Assembly: GCA_030407315.1 (NCBI GenBank)
Contig: JALQPE010002763.1
Span: 62,001 to 126,000 of the forward strand
Length of the DNA: 64,000 nucleotides
Source: Asparagopsis taxiformis
Taxonomy: Eukaryota > Rhodophyta > Florideophyceae > Bonnemaisoniales > Bonnemaisoniaceae
Reading direction: 5' to 3'
Below are positions 50,580 through 61,881 of the stretch, piece after piece. Position 1 is the stretch's first letter. The number at the start of each line of letters is the position of its first letter. The notes beneath the pieces were generated by a model, which searched no databases, was not told the DNA's origin, and was given only the letters and a program-made list of their open reading frames with translations. Position numbers and translations under genes: made by a program.

Positions 50580-52385
50580 CAAGGCAGTAGCGATCAACTT
50601 CAATTGTTTTCCAAATGTAGCTTGAGGAGACCTCAGTCCACCGATATTTGCCATTCGCATGCCACCTAGAAATTGGCTATGTTGATGGGCAAATCCAGTC
50701 TATTGGTCTCTGTCGATGATCCGGGAAGCAAGCACTCTCAGGATTCGGAAAGGCATTCACAAGAAGCATGGCGACGCGTAAATCATGTTTTGCAGTCGAG
50801 TTGTGCGATATGGGACTGCACGGAGGGTATAAGATTGTTGTTACCCAGTTGGAAAATTGGTTTTTGATCTTGTGCTACTTCGACTGTGCCCTTGACTACT
50901 GCAATATTTGTTTGGTATCGATGTTGGCTTGTATGGGTAGTAATGTCTAGAATCATATGTCCGTTGATAAGCAATCGGATTGGGAACTGGCACAACAAAT
51001 GTCGAGAGCAATTCTACGTGTTGACAATGGCGCAGTAAGGATTAGATCCTAGTCCGCCGTTGTATGATGTTTGAACAAGTGCAATTCTCATAGGGTGATG
51101 TTTTGGATACTGCAAGGGTGCCCTTGAGGGTACATGTTCGTTAAGCGAATTGACTTGCGATGCAACCCTGTATCATCCTGTATCATTGAGAGTGAAGATG
51201 AGATCGCCATGTGGATGAAGTTATTTGAAAGCCACGTTTGATTAGAAAAGGGGATGATGTGACCTCGGTCATTGCACGATTCCAGACACCCCTCCAGCAA
51301 TAAGGGCAGTTCGCGGGTGCGCAGACTTTGTGTGGTTGGGAAGCCAAGCTCGATTCAATAACACGTGGCTGCAACTGTTAACGGAACAAATTTACGTCAA
51401 CGTACAATTTGTCGGCGTGTGTCAATACAGTCAGTCAGGCGACCAAGTGAGACACTCAAGACCGCTCGTGTAAGACAGCTGTAGCAGAATTCAGCTGTTG
51501 CAGCTATACGTTTCCACTCAACTTGTTGAGCTACTCATGTGATCAGATGTGAAGCGGGAAGGATTGATTAAATTCAGCATCTAACGCTGCCAAATTGACT
51601 ACATTTGAGTCGAGAAGCAGAAGTTTGAGAGTGCTGCTCGGTATTGTCTAGTTGAGAGAGATGCTTGTTTCAGATGTCTCAGGAGGACGGGTATTCTGCG
51701 AATGATTGCATGAGCCGATGAGATATTTCGTCGGTGATCCTATGAAAATTGCCGGGCACCGCTTTGGTGAGTTGGAGAGTTGCCAGTCAATTCCAAGCTC
51801 GTGAAGTCATCGACGAGGTTGATCACGCTCAACACACTATGTAACCCAATTTGAAATAGTTTCATGGTTTTCCAAAACTAAACTATATTTAAATAATATT
51901 CGTTTTTGTCCATATTTCATAATGCCGTTGCCGAAGCGACAAGTGTCGCTGCACAGACAATAGCACGGCATCTCTGGGATCAATTTATTTAGGTTTCTTT
52001 ACTGTAATCTGTTCCACGGGTGCCCCAATATTTTGGAAACGCGCCCCTGTTCAGCGACGCAAGCCAGGTGGAACGTCAGAGGATCAAATCGATCAAGCAA
52101 TATCGCCATGATGTGATTGTTCAGCTACCAACGTCACATCATTATAACAACACAAAGCAACAATGGATTTAACAATGAAACCTTTCACGCACTGACTCAA
52201 CCTAGTTCTACTATCAAGGATGAGTCGATGATACATCATACAGACATATCCTCAGTACGTAATTTCTTAAACAAATGGGATACAGCATTTCTACACATGT
52301 ACGCAATCATTCAAGTATTGCGCCCGGCGTTCCCCAACTGGCAATTATGCCACAAAGAGTAATCCACCAAGACGCCATATCATCT
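50580..52385. other. Stretch without a supported gene
   Basis: About 1.8 kb with no ORF above background and no repeat that I can see. Host intergenic DNA. Confidence 0.5.
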
Positions 52386-53273
52386 CTAAGCCTTCTGGCG
52401 TCGGCGCTCAGCACGCATCCTCTCTTCCAGTGCCATGAGTCTGTTCTGCAGCGCTTTTTCCACGCTGATTAGGTCTGCATTCTGCCTAGCGACCAGTGCA
52501 CCAGTTTCCACCCTCTCTGTCCTCGTCTTTGTCAGTTTGGCCCAATACGATTCACGAGTAGTAAGCTTCTTCAATGCAGAATCTTTGTCACGCGGCTCAT
52601 CGCCATTATCCAATTTATTCAGCCTCTTCACCAGATCAGCTTCACGCTCTCCAGCTTCCCTGTTTAGTTTCTTCATCATTGTATTAGATCGAATCCTCTG
52701 TTTTCCAACTTCACTAATCAATCTCCTGCAGGCAGCAATTTCACGTACATCACGCGCTGCTTTGCTGCCCTTCGCATACCTTGCATCCCTTCTAGCTGTT
52801 TCAACTTTCTTGGTTGCAATCAACAGCGGCATGCTGTCGTTATATTTCTCCACCCACGCTTTGCAATTCTCAGGCGTAATTGTACTGTCTGCATACAACA
52901 CACGTAGAGCATCAGTGAGATCATTCCAGCGAGCTCTCTGAGCTGAAGTTGTTCCAGAAAGCGCAGTGCGCAGACGCTTCCAGTCTGCTCGTGGCGGAGA
53001 AGAGCCCTTTTTCCATTGAGAGTACATCTCCTTTTCGCGAACTGTGAGCAAACCATGAACGAGCTCCTCTGGAGAACTGATCGCTACATCGACATCGTCT
53101 CCAAGAGCGGTCGCTAACGAACTGCCAGAAAAGAGAAGCGCTGTTGCATCAGCTGCGAAACGTGCCCATTCTGAGTTCTTTGCCGACTCGCGTGGAATCG
53201 AAAGTCTCTTAGAGTGGGAGTAGGACAAGTCTCCGTCAGGTTTAGAGCGACGAGCCGAGGTTCGTGACGTCAT
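52386..53273 (-). CDS. Basic helical protein of unknown function (295 aa)
   Basis: ATG at 53273 (MTSRTSARRSKPDGD). The protein is rich in Arg, Lys, Ser and Ala. After about residue 150 it is nearly all charged helix (KVETARRDARYAKGSKAARD, REAGEREADLVKRLNKLDN, LMALEERMRAERRRQ), probably a coiled coil. Residues about 70-140 (LVHGLLTVREKEMYSQWKKG, RWNDLTDALRVLYADSTI) look globular. No signal peptide or known domain. It may be a nuclear or structural protein. Intact ORF; moderate confidence that it is a gene. Confidence 0.5.
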   Translation of the reverse strand: MTSRTSARRSKPDGDLSYSHSKRLSIPRESAKNSEWARFAADATALLFSGSSLATALGDDVDVAISSPEELVHGLLTVREKEMYSQWKKGSSPPRADWKRLRTALSGTTSAQRARWNDLTDALRVLYADSTITPENCKAWVEKYNDSMPLLIATKKVETARRDARYAKGSKAARDVREIAACRRLISEVGKQRIRSNTMMKKLNREAGEREADLVKRLNKLDNGDEPRDKDSALKKLTTRESYWAKLTKTRTERVETGALVARQNADLISVEKALQNRLMALEERMRAERRRQKA

Positions 53274-53850
53274 GATGGTAGGAGTTGTTCGGGGTGCAGA
53301 TGAGCGGGAGTTGTGATGGGCACGATTCGATTTGAATTGTAAAAATGGGTTGGGATGGAATGGTCAAATGGCTGCGCAGATGCAGGTGCAAGTGGTCGAG
53401 AAATGTGGAAAGCGGCGCGGCGTAGTTGGCGGTAATACGACAACGCTACTCGTTGGCCGATATTATGTCGCGTTGACTGTCTGCTCATGGTTGGTTGCGC
53501 GCTGTTCTTGTGTGTTCCAAAAGAGTCGACAGCGTGACCCAGCGATATCGTTCGCCCGCCCCATATTGTTTGTCTCACAGTTGTATCTCGCAGGAGAGGC
53601 AATCGCCTGAATCGGGAGAAGAGACGGCTTCACAGACTATGACAATTGGGACTAGCCAATCCGGATTCCCAGCTCCTGCCAAAATTACGGATAAAATTGC
53701 AATGGTGTGTGGTGGCGGTTCAAGCGCTGCCGCTTGCGATGCACTGATATACACGTCGAGTGCATATGTGGACTTTGCGTGCCTCAAGGTCTTATCATTT
53801 GTTGTCCGGAGATTCAAAAAAGTTTCCTTCTTTTCCCACCACTACACTGT

Positions 53851-53920
53851 ATTACGGCCGGGAATTGAACCCGGGTCTCGCCCGTGGCAGGGGCGTATGC
53901 TACCACTATACCACCGGCGT
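53851..53920 (-). tRNA. tRNA-Gly(GCC)-like gene, acceptor stem poor (possible pseudogene)
   Basis: On the minus strand TGGTATAGTGGTAGCAT is a normal D arm. CGCCC-CTGCCAC-GGGCG is a perfect anticodon arm with anticodon GCC, and CCGGG-TTCAATT-CCCGG is a perfect T arm with the B-box sequence. The outer acceptor positions do not pair: ACGCCGG on the 5' side faces CCGTAAT, with only the three inner pairs and the outermost pair possible. It is either a damaged copy or a tRNA-derived sequence. No T-run terminator is clear. Confidence 0.7.
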
Positions 53921-54398
53921 CGGACCAGGTCGTGGGGAAGCATTACCTGCACGGGTCGGACAGGGGTGGCCTTCAAATATTACACATGTAAGGCATGAAA
54001 TATCTGCATTTTGTCACTTCCATCGCCCAACTTCCCTCTGTAGCGCCTTCGCGTCACTCCTTCCAAGCTAGACCAAGCGAATACCCGAGATGTTCATTGC
54101 TGCCAATGGAATACGTCTTGGTTCCCAAATTGATAGACCTTATATTCTATGATACGCATTACACTTGCCACCATAAATTTTTCATCTTCAATCGTGGAAG
54201 CTCAACTCTGGACTACTCGTTCATTCGTACACGACGCTTTTGCCCCCAACTCTATACTATCACTGCCAACACATCACAGGTGAAGTGTATTTTTTGTGCT
54301 TATTGCACTTTACATCTGCTCTTATCCTCCAACACAACCACTACTTTATCATTTCCTTACTGTAACCATAGAAAACATTGTTATATTCCACTCGAGCA

Positions 54399-55307
54399 TC
54401 AAACACATTGCGTGCGAGAAAGGTTTTGCATCTGACTGGCGACGTCTCTTGGGCCGCAGTTTCGTCCAATACACTTCACAAGAACTATTTTGAACATCTC
54501 AAACAGAGAGCTTCTACCAGAGATGCAAATATCCAACCTCCCATTGTTTTCAATGTCTGTGATAAGATAGTGTCCATTGTGATCCACATTCTTCAGCGTA
54601 TTCGCAATACTGTTTCGACCGCGATTTTGGAAGCCCTTGAGCCATGAATGAGTCCTTGGGCGGAAATTTCCATCCTGGAACAGTCGGAACCCCTTATTGG
54701 AGCGGATCCACACATCATTGTGCTCAGTACTGTGCGGTGCAGAAGTAATTGCAGTTGTATAATACTGTCCACCTTCCCTCATCCTGATCTTAAAACACAT
54801 AATTCCTTTTGTTCCAGCTCTAACAATCGATCGTGTCCTTCTGTTTCTCTCAAAAATGATTCCATCCATGCCTTCTCTCCTGGTTCTCGTCCAACCTGAA
54901 GCCATTCTGACGCGTCCAAGATCAATCACAACCTTATTTACTCCTGTGTAAGTACAGTCTGAATTATCGTTCATCGCAGTAGGCTGGGGATTTCGAGTCT
55001 GAGTCTGTGCAGGAGCTACGGTTGTTGGCGATGTCCCAGTCCTCATGCAGGTGTTGATTAAAGCACTGTTTTCACAAGGGAATCTCGTGAATCGAACTCG
55101 ATTTTCTCGACAGAACGAACAAGCTCTGGTGAAGCATTCCGGAGATTGGGAACGTGCGTTTCTGAATGGAGCACATCGCCCACTTCTTCCCGCCAAGACC
55201 CGTCCACAATCCCGTCCAAGAGCGATGCACTTCGCAGCATGAAATGGGCGTGCCGTTGCGAGAGCAATCAAAAAGAAAAGGACCGTGACAAAAGTGGGGA
55301 CCTTCAT
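54399..55307 (-). CDS. Secreted two-domain protein, family member 2 (302 aa)
   Basis: ATG at 55307 with signal peptide (VPTFVTVLFFLIALATARP). The Cys-rich first domain (CIALGRDCGRVLAGRSGRC...CFTRACSFC...C...C) is close to that of 59385-60266. A Thr/Pro/Gln linker (about 95-112) follows, then the second domain with CTYTGVNKVVIDLG, GGQYYTTAITSAPHSTEHND, WLKGFQNRGRN, DHNGHYLIT and ICISGRSSLFEMFKIVLVKC. It has a final C-x(n)-C pair. Strong identity with member 3 indicates recent duplication. Function unknown; export from the cell is clear. Confidence 0.8.
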   Translation of the reverse strand: MKVPTFVTVLFFLIALATARPFHAAKCIALGRDCGRVLAGRSGRCAPFRNARSQSPECFTRACSFCRENRVRFTRFPCENSALINTCMRTGTSPTTVAPAQTQTRNPQPTAMNDNSDCTYTGVNKVVIDLGRVRMASGWTRTRREGMDGIIFERNRRTRSIVRAGTKGIMCFKIRMREGGQYYTTAITSAPHSTEHNDVWIRSNKGFRLFQDGNFRPRTHSWLKGFQNRGRNSIANTLKNVDHNGHYLITDIENNGRLDICISGRSSLFEMFKIVLVKCIGRNCGPRDVASQMQNLSRTQCV

Positions 55308-55402
55308 GTTTTTTGTTTGATGAGATTAGCCCTTTATGGTTCTGTGGATGATGTTGATGGTGATGTGAAGGAATTGATGTCGATTATTCTCCAAAAGGTT
55401 TA

Positions 55403-55410
55403 CTTTTATA
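55403..55410 (-). promoter_or_regulatory. TATA box of secreted family member 2
   Basis: TATAAAAG on the minus strand about 96 bp before the ATG at 55307, the same octamer as at 47889-47896. Confidence 0.65.
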
Positions 55411-58400
55411 GGTAAAGACTACCTAGTTTTCGTCTGGTCCTACCTGCGCAAATGTGTGGATAAGGCGCTAGGCTTGTTGGTTTCGCGCCTTGTCAAGGTC
55501 GGGAAGCAGTCAGGGTGTAAGTCCGCTTCAGCAAAGTTTCATAGATCATAATAACATGGGAGTGCATATGGCGGCAGTTCGTTGAATAAGGGACCAAAGT
55601 TATCGCCTATCCCGCGTCGTTCCTGATATCTTCTCTCCATAGATGCAAGGAATTGATAGCAATTCATTGCTGGGTTCGAAATTTCTACAATGTAGACACC
55701 GAGTCAAAGCTGATGGTGTCGGAGAAGGAGCTGACGGTGTCGCCGACAGGAGGAATCACTTAATTCAGGGTAGAAAAGTTAAGGATGAACATATGTCTAT
55801 TCAAAGCGCCATTCAAGAAAGGGTATAGCAGTTTGACACCACGGCGAAGTGACTGCAAAAGTGGGATGAAGCTGTTCCGACAGGATGACTCAGCATCGAG
55901 TAGGAGTAGACGTCAAGTTGAGCGAGGAAGGGCGCGTCAAGAAGCGGTCAGAAGAGCAAGTGAGAGAGATGATTGGCCTTGTCGACGGCCTACCAGTTAT
56001 GTACATATATGAATACGTCAGCTTCGACGATGACATTTAATTTTGAAATTGGAAGAATTTGTGGATGCGATGCGCCATACGTCCACAGGGATACAGGGCC
56101 CTGGCCTTCACACCTGGGGAGAGAAAATGCGCTGTGCTGGTCATGTAAGGGATTTGAATTACATCGTCGACGGTCATGATGACCGCGGCAGAAAGTTGCG
56201 TCATGGGTTGCGAATGTGCAACAAGAACAAGTGCATCAATAATTCAATTCTTCAGTTTGGTGTATTCTACGCCTGAATGCTTTGCAAGTGAGTGTCGGAC
56301 TCGGAGAGTGCACATTTTAGTGCAGTATTGATCACAGATTACCTTTCATTCTTGTTTGTTCTTCGTTGAAGAAGAAAAGCAAGGAGGGTACTTGTAGCAA
56401 TTTGGTGGCAGTTTTAGTGGTAAACTGGGATGGCATTATTAATAGTGTGCTCGAGGCTAATATACAGATTAAATTACGGTTTCTCTCGTTAAACAACTGG
56501 GGTTTTGCAATACTAGAGGTAGCTCAATTATCCAAGTCATTATTAATTGTACGTCGGATCGAGCAAATCCCAGAACCAAGGCGGCACTTCAATTGCTCAC
56601 ATGCACGTCTGCAGCCGACGGTTGCAGTCGGTACAAGTACAATGCGGGGCCACAAGTAGAGCGCAATCAGCAAATGATTCGAAATTAACGTCATCACACG
56701 CAATGTAGCTTGCAAGCTTGTCGAGATGTATTTATTGCGATAGCGGGTCCAGAGTGCACAGAAGATGAGCAAAGGCAACACACGCAAATGTAGAGCATCG
56801 CAAATCAGGCGCGATGTAATCTTTGGCGACTCGAGAGCAGCACGTTTGTGACTGAATGGATGCACATGGGCGCGTCGAGCTAATCAGTTGCTGACTCGGG
56901 AGTCAAACTACGTCATTCAACCAAGCGGATGGGATGCCATTCGATAACTCGGGAGCGGATTTACGCGGTGAAAGGGAAAGCAGTCTGGCACTAGCAGGGA
57001 GAGCATGATGAGACGAGTCAGATGAGGTGAGATGTATTTGCTGCAATGACACAGCGCTGCACAATGTTTTTCAAATCTATAATAATTTTGAAAACGCAAA
57101 TGAAGAGTTAATTTGTTAATTGCTACACATGGGAAGCAATGCATCTACTCATTATTTGTCAGTCATCTCTTGCGCAATACCTTGTCACGAGTCTTTCAAC
57201 GACTTGCTGCATCCAACTTGACCTGGTCGATGCAACGTCTGATCTACAATGGCGCGGCGCAGCGCAGCGCAGCACCGATCAATCAGCATTGCTGCCCGTT
57301 AAACACGTGCACATCGGTGAGGAGCACCGCTCTGCTTCAACTTTGTGCCTTCCGCTAGTGCAGCGCAATGATAACGCCATCATGCTGACCAGTTGACCGC
57401 GTTGGTCAGCTTATCCGCGGACGGACATCGCTTCCGCGCACGCACGTGTCCCACCCAGCCCGTCATTCTAGCTCGTGCTCGTTGCCGCCGTCGAAACTTT
57501 CCAACCAAACATCGCGTGCAAAGGCTGCACGCCGCCAACGCCTGCCGTGTCTTGACGTGGCACCCATTTCGCCGTCGTTCGACTCGTATCCATTGCAGCT
57601 CATTGGCTTGAGTCCGCAATACGTGTACCAATGTAGTGCCGCGTATAATTCTGTTCGTCGCAGCGAGTGTATGCTCCGTGCTCAGCGGCTCCCGTCTCCT
57701 CGTGCGTTGCGTCTGCGTGCGCATTGTGTACCAATGTGCAAACAAAGTTAGCACTATCCCATTGTCGCTCAATAGTATTTCAGCATCAATGAGCTCCTGA
57801 CCGCCCGATTTCGAAAAATCTCTACCAATTGGGCATGTGGCGTGCCGCTGTCACGTCAGATTTGCTGGATTGCTAAGACACGTGGTTTGCGCTGTTCGCT
57901 CAGCACTCATGTTTCTTGCCGCGTAGAAACTACGCCTTGATCAACCCAACCCATATTCTTCCGCCTTGTCGAGTAGTATGACATGTAAACAAATGCATCT
58001 CCCCAGTCCATGTGTCGCCCGCTCTTTATTAGTGAACATCACTTGCAGCTAATTCCTCAGTTTTGACACAAACCACTTTGTAACTTTCCTATGCCGTCGG
58101 TGACCACACACGTATCTACTCACCATCGCAGTACCAACTATCTCTAGAAGTGTTTCGTGCTACCGCCAGTCGTATTGACCTAAGTCACCATTGCATCAGA
58201 TACTGCGACTGTTCCAGTTTAATGAAACTTCACTTGCGTCTTTCCACCTTGGTATCGTTGTGCTACACGTGCTCTTTCGGGCCTCAATGGTAGAATTCCA
58301 TTGCAACAATATGCTTACTCAAACAAAACAGTGTTTTCAACGTCACTTTTCTTCAAGAAATGACCAACTTTCAAACTTGCTCATAGTCTTCGTCATTCTC

Positions 58401-59271
58401 AGTTTATGCCTACACATTTTCCCTCTGGCAGAGATAAGACTACAAATTGGCGTATGCCAAACCTCACTCACATCTTGCCACGTTGTTTATCCATTCCCGA
58501 TTCCGTCCATCATACTTATACATCGAGACTAGTATCGCTCTAGTTAACCTATTACAGTATATGCTGAATACAACAATACATCGACTGACATTCAAGACTA
58601 GGCCTATGACCGACGAACCACCCATTCCCCCTTATCACCACTACACGCGTCTGCGGAATACAACAAGCGAACGGCCGAAATATGGCGTACTTTAAAAGTC
58701 CAGTACCATTGGAGAAGCGAACAATTCTACAATTTCATAACCATCCAAACTGCTTCACCACTCCCATTTCTATTCTGCCGTCCGCACGTAGACAGCTGTT
58801 TGCAGCCACAGTGAACACGTATTGCTCTCATTTGCTATATTCCGTTGTTAACTTTGTGACAAGAATAGACCCAATGGTTAAACAACATGAATGACGTTTG
58901 TCTCGAGCCATAATCCACCCCGATTTCCTCTCTACGTGGGGAGAAAGAGGGGTAAAATACAGGCATAGATGGTTTGATCACTTAGTGGTATGAAATTCTT
59001 GCCATTCATTCTGCAAGGAAAGCGTACCCCGTTTTGTAACTTGATATGCAAACGCTTTCAGTTGCCCTTGGTTTGATTGCGATACTTTGTCAAACATCAT
59101 CGCAGATGTGCTTGTTTCAATGCGTAAAGCTCAAATGAGAGCGCCCGACTGCATCTCATAGTACTCGCCATATGTCGGCAAGTGTAAGTTTTTGATAACG
59201 TACCATTTTCTCTGCTACGTGTTTATGTTTAACGGAAGCCTCTACAAGGGAAAGAACGCCGGATGTCTGGG
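55411..59271. other. Long stretch without a supported gene
   Basis: About 3.9 kb. A more GC-rich patch near 57240-57760 contains open frames on both strands (57380-57772 minus, Arg-rich), but they look like composition effects. Short GCGCAGCGCAGCGCAGC repeats occur near 57255. I see no RNA gene. Confidence 0.45.
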
Positions 59272-59279
59272 TATATAAG
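59272..59279 (+). promoter_or_regulatory. TATA box of secreted family member 3
   Basis: TATATAAG, about 106 bp before the ATG at 59385. Confidence 0.65.
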
Positions 59280-59384
59280 TCCTCTCATGCTCTGCCTGTT
59301 AGCTCTTATCCATTCACTCAACAAACGAACACTCACTCAACACACAGATCCTTCCCATCTTTCACACACTACACAACCATCAGA

Positions 59385-60266
59385 ATGAAATCGATCTGCA
59401 TCGTCGCCATTTTCCTGATTTTCTCGACCATTGTGTCAGCCAAGCCGTTCGATTCGGCGAGATGTCTCGCTCTTGGTCGAGGGTGTGGACGAAACCTTGC
59501 AGAAAAGAGCGGAGTCTGTGCAGCAGGAAGACCTCGCCAGGACCAGTCTGACAGATGTCACAGTCAAGCATGTGCGTACTGCCGTGAGAATAGGAATGAT
59601 AGGAACAAATTCCCATGTTCAGAATCTAGGCGTTTCAGATGCTCTGGAATGCAGCCACCTGCTCCGGCACCTGCACCGGCACCAAGCATGCAGAACAATG
59701 GAAGATGTACATTCATTGGAACCAACAAGATTGTCATCAACCTCGGAAGTGTTCCTCGCGGTCGTGGCTGGACTCCTGTCAGGAACAGTGGAATGAGTGG
59801 TATTGGTTTTGACGTAAATCGTCGATCGAGAAGTATTGTTCCTGCCGGAACTCAGGGTGTGATGTGCTTCAATCTGAGGCTACAGAAGGGAGGTCAGTAC
59901 TACACAACTGCTATCACGGCAGCACCACACAGTACCGAGCACAACGATGTATGGATTCGTGCAGAAGATACAGGTTTCAGACTGTTGAGGCGTGGGCAAT
60001 TCCGAAGCGGCGGAAAGAAATGGCTGAAGGGCTTCCAGAACCGTGGACGCAATCTCATTGCCGACCAGCTGAAGACTATTGATCACAACGGGCATTATCT
60101 GGTGACTGACGTAAGAGGTGGTCAACAATTCCGGATTTGTCTCTCTGGAAGAAGCTCGCGATTCCAGATGTTCAAGGTGGTACTCGTCGAATGCTTCGGG
60201 AACAGGTGTGCGCCAGGGGACGTCAGAGGTCAGATGCAGAACCTGTCGCCATCGAGATGTGTCTGA
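59385..60266 (+). CDS. Secreted two-domain protein, family member 3 (293 aa)
   Basis: A signal peptide (SICIVAIFLIFSTIVSAKP) is followed by the Cys-rich domain (CLALGRGCGRNLAEKSGVC...C...ACAYC...C...C), a short PAPAPAPAPS linker (about 92-101), and the second domain with CTFIGTNKIVINLG, GVMCFNLRLQKGGQYYTTAI, PHSTEHNDVWIRA, WLKGFQNRGRN, DHNGHYLVTD and ICLSGRSSRFQMFKVVLVEC. Of the second domain's Cys, one lies at the start and two near the end. The leader is rich in CACTCAACA. The linker differs in each paralog while the domains are conserved, as expected for two folded units on a flexible tether. Confidence 0.8.
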   Translation: MKSICIVAIFLIFSTIVSAKPFDSARCLALGRGCGRNLAEKSGVCAAGRPRQDQSDRCHSQACAYCRENRNDRNKFPCSESRRFRCSGMQPPAPAPAPAPSMQNNGRCTFIGTNKIVINLGSVPRGRGWTPVRNSGMSGIGFDVNRRSRSIVPAGTQGVMCFNLRLQKGGQYYTTAITAAPHSTEHNDVWIRAEDTGFRLLRRGQFRSGGKKWLKGFQNRGRNLIADQLKTIDHNGHYLVTDVRGGQQFRICLSGRSSRFQMFKVVLVECFGNRCAPGDVRGQMQNLSPSRCV

Positions 60267-61461
60267 GCGTACTAGGGTAGTGTGAATGCTTTGGTCATTG
60301 GACCAACGATGATCTGTTCTTATGATGAGGTTGCGCTGTACCATTCAGGTTTCCAATCATTACATGCTTTGTAGATAGCTACTGCGGAGTTCCACAAGAA
60401 GGTTGTGTGCCATGATAGCGCCATTGGCAACCATGTAGCGAAATGAAATAAAATGTATAGGAGGACTTTATGTGTTGCATGAAATTGCGAAGGATTGAAG
60501 TATAACAAGTATAAGAATGAGCACCATCCCCATGAGGTACGGAAATGGTTGTCTAGCTGGAGGATCGGAAGGTTGTTGATGGACGAAAACGTGTAATAAT
60601 TTATGGTTGTGGCGATGCTCTAATGTATGTTGTGCTCAATCACGTGTTTACCTATAATGCGGCAGGAAATAATGCTTTCCGACACAAGGCGCGACACAGC
60701 GTCGTCATGTTGTTGCATATTACGCAATGCTCGACAACTGTAAAGAGGGCAAAAGACACGTTGGGGAGAAGAAATTCAGTGTAGGAGAAAAGGCGCCACG
60801 TCGATTGATTCTACCCAAGTATTGCGTGTGTAACAAGAATGCTCTCGATTTCAACGATGTTGACGTGTGGACGCGAGGCGTTTAAAATTTGGAAAAGATC
60901 AGGAGGGAAACTGCGTGTCTCTGGGGCAGACGGTTCGTCTGTTACTTTAAACACCTCATGACTCGTAAAGTATGACGTTAGCCGAGCGAGCGAAGTTTGT
61001 AACTGTTATCTGTGTACTCAACGTGGATCGCTGAAACAAGATGATGTCTCATGAACAGTGAAACTAATTTTAGGCCTATCATTTGGATCTGGATCCTTGA
61101 AATCCTGATTTGCTTGCCATAAATTTGCAAGTAACTACGTTCCACTTGGACGTGAACAAAATTATCGAGCTCAAACGCGTGGTCTGTTAGCTTCGTGCTG
61201 TTACAGCAGCCCGGCATGGGTTGCTCAAGTCGTGAGCAAGACGCCATCAACATGACAAATGACTTTGTAACCGACTGCATCCATGGCCCAACCCGTGCCC
61301 ATTGTTCCTGCACAACTGCTTCGACCCTCAGCAATCGATCCGACGATGCACTCCCAGAAACTGCAGCCAAAAGTCCGCCAGATCACTGAGTATGCGCTCG
61401 CATCTACACACTCTCGCCCACTAAGTTTGCCCAACAAGCCATTGACTTGAATTTTGAAACA
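60267..61461. other. Stretch without a supported gene
   Basis: About 1.2 kb of intergenic sequence. Minus-strand frames at 60978-61370 lack any recognisable feature. No TATA box is clear before the ATG at 61462. Confidence 0.45.
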
Positions 61462-61881
61462 ATGGTTCCCCGCTTCTCGATCCTCGCCCTGTTGCTCGTC
61501 CTCCTCTGCGCGACGGCGATCAATGCGCAGCCGTGTGGGCGCCGAATCTGCCGCACAAGCAGGCGCGATATCTCCCGTCTGCGTCGTGAATGTAACTCCA
61601 TGCGCAGACTGTGCCGGGTGCGTCCTTGCGAACGACGTGGAAGCGCCGGTTTTATCTGCAACCTAAGGCCGGATGTCACGCCCCCGCCGCCTGGTTCGAC
61701 ACCGCGTGCTTGTCCGGATCGATGCTTCGGCGGACGCATGGAGCGTTCCATGGAAAGAGCCAGGGCTTCGTGTATGGGCTTATCCAATATTTGCCGCGTG
61801 AGACGATGCATGAGATCGCCCAATGCTTCTGGGAGACCTCGTTCCGGCTTTTCATGCTCTCCGAGACGCAACAGATCGTAA
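61462..61881 (+). CDS. Secreted basic protein with two Cys-rich modules (139 aa)
   Basis: Start at the ATG at 61462 (MVPRFSILALLLVLLCATAINA, signal peptide); a longer frame from 61447 would need TTG. Two modules follow: CGRRIC...C-x6-C-x4-C...C (about residues 25-65) and CPDRC...C-x6-C-x4-C...C (about 83-133), joined by PDVTPPPPGSTPRA. Both contain the block IC/LC-RVR-x-C. The spacing matches the 48006-48527 protein except for one extra residue. Net charge is strongly positive through Arg. The fit with antimicrobial or wall-binding peptides is suggestive only. Confidence 0.72.
   Translation: MVPRFSILALLLVLLCATAINAQPCGRRICRTSRRDISRLRRECNSMRRLCRVRPCERRGSAGFICNLRPDVTPPPPGSTPRACPDRCFGGRMERSMERARASCMGLSNICRVRRCMRSPNASGRPRSGFSCSPRRNRS

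Noticed and set aside
57380..57772. 130-aa Arg-rich minus-strand ORF
   Set aside because: Lies in a GC-rich patch with open frames on both strands, has no domain, signal or promoter.
60978..61370. 130-aa minus-strand ORF upstream of the Cys-module gene
   Set aside because: No recognisable feature and no convincing promoter; overlaps other short frames.
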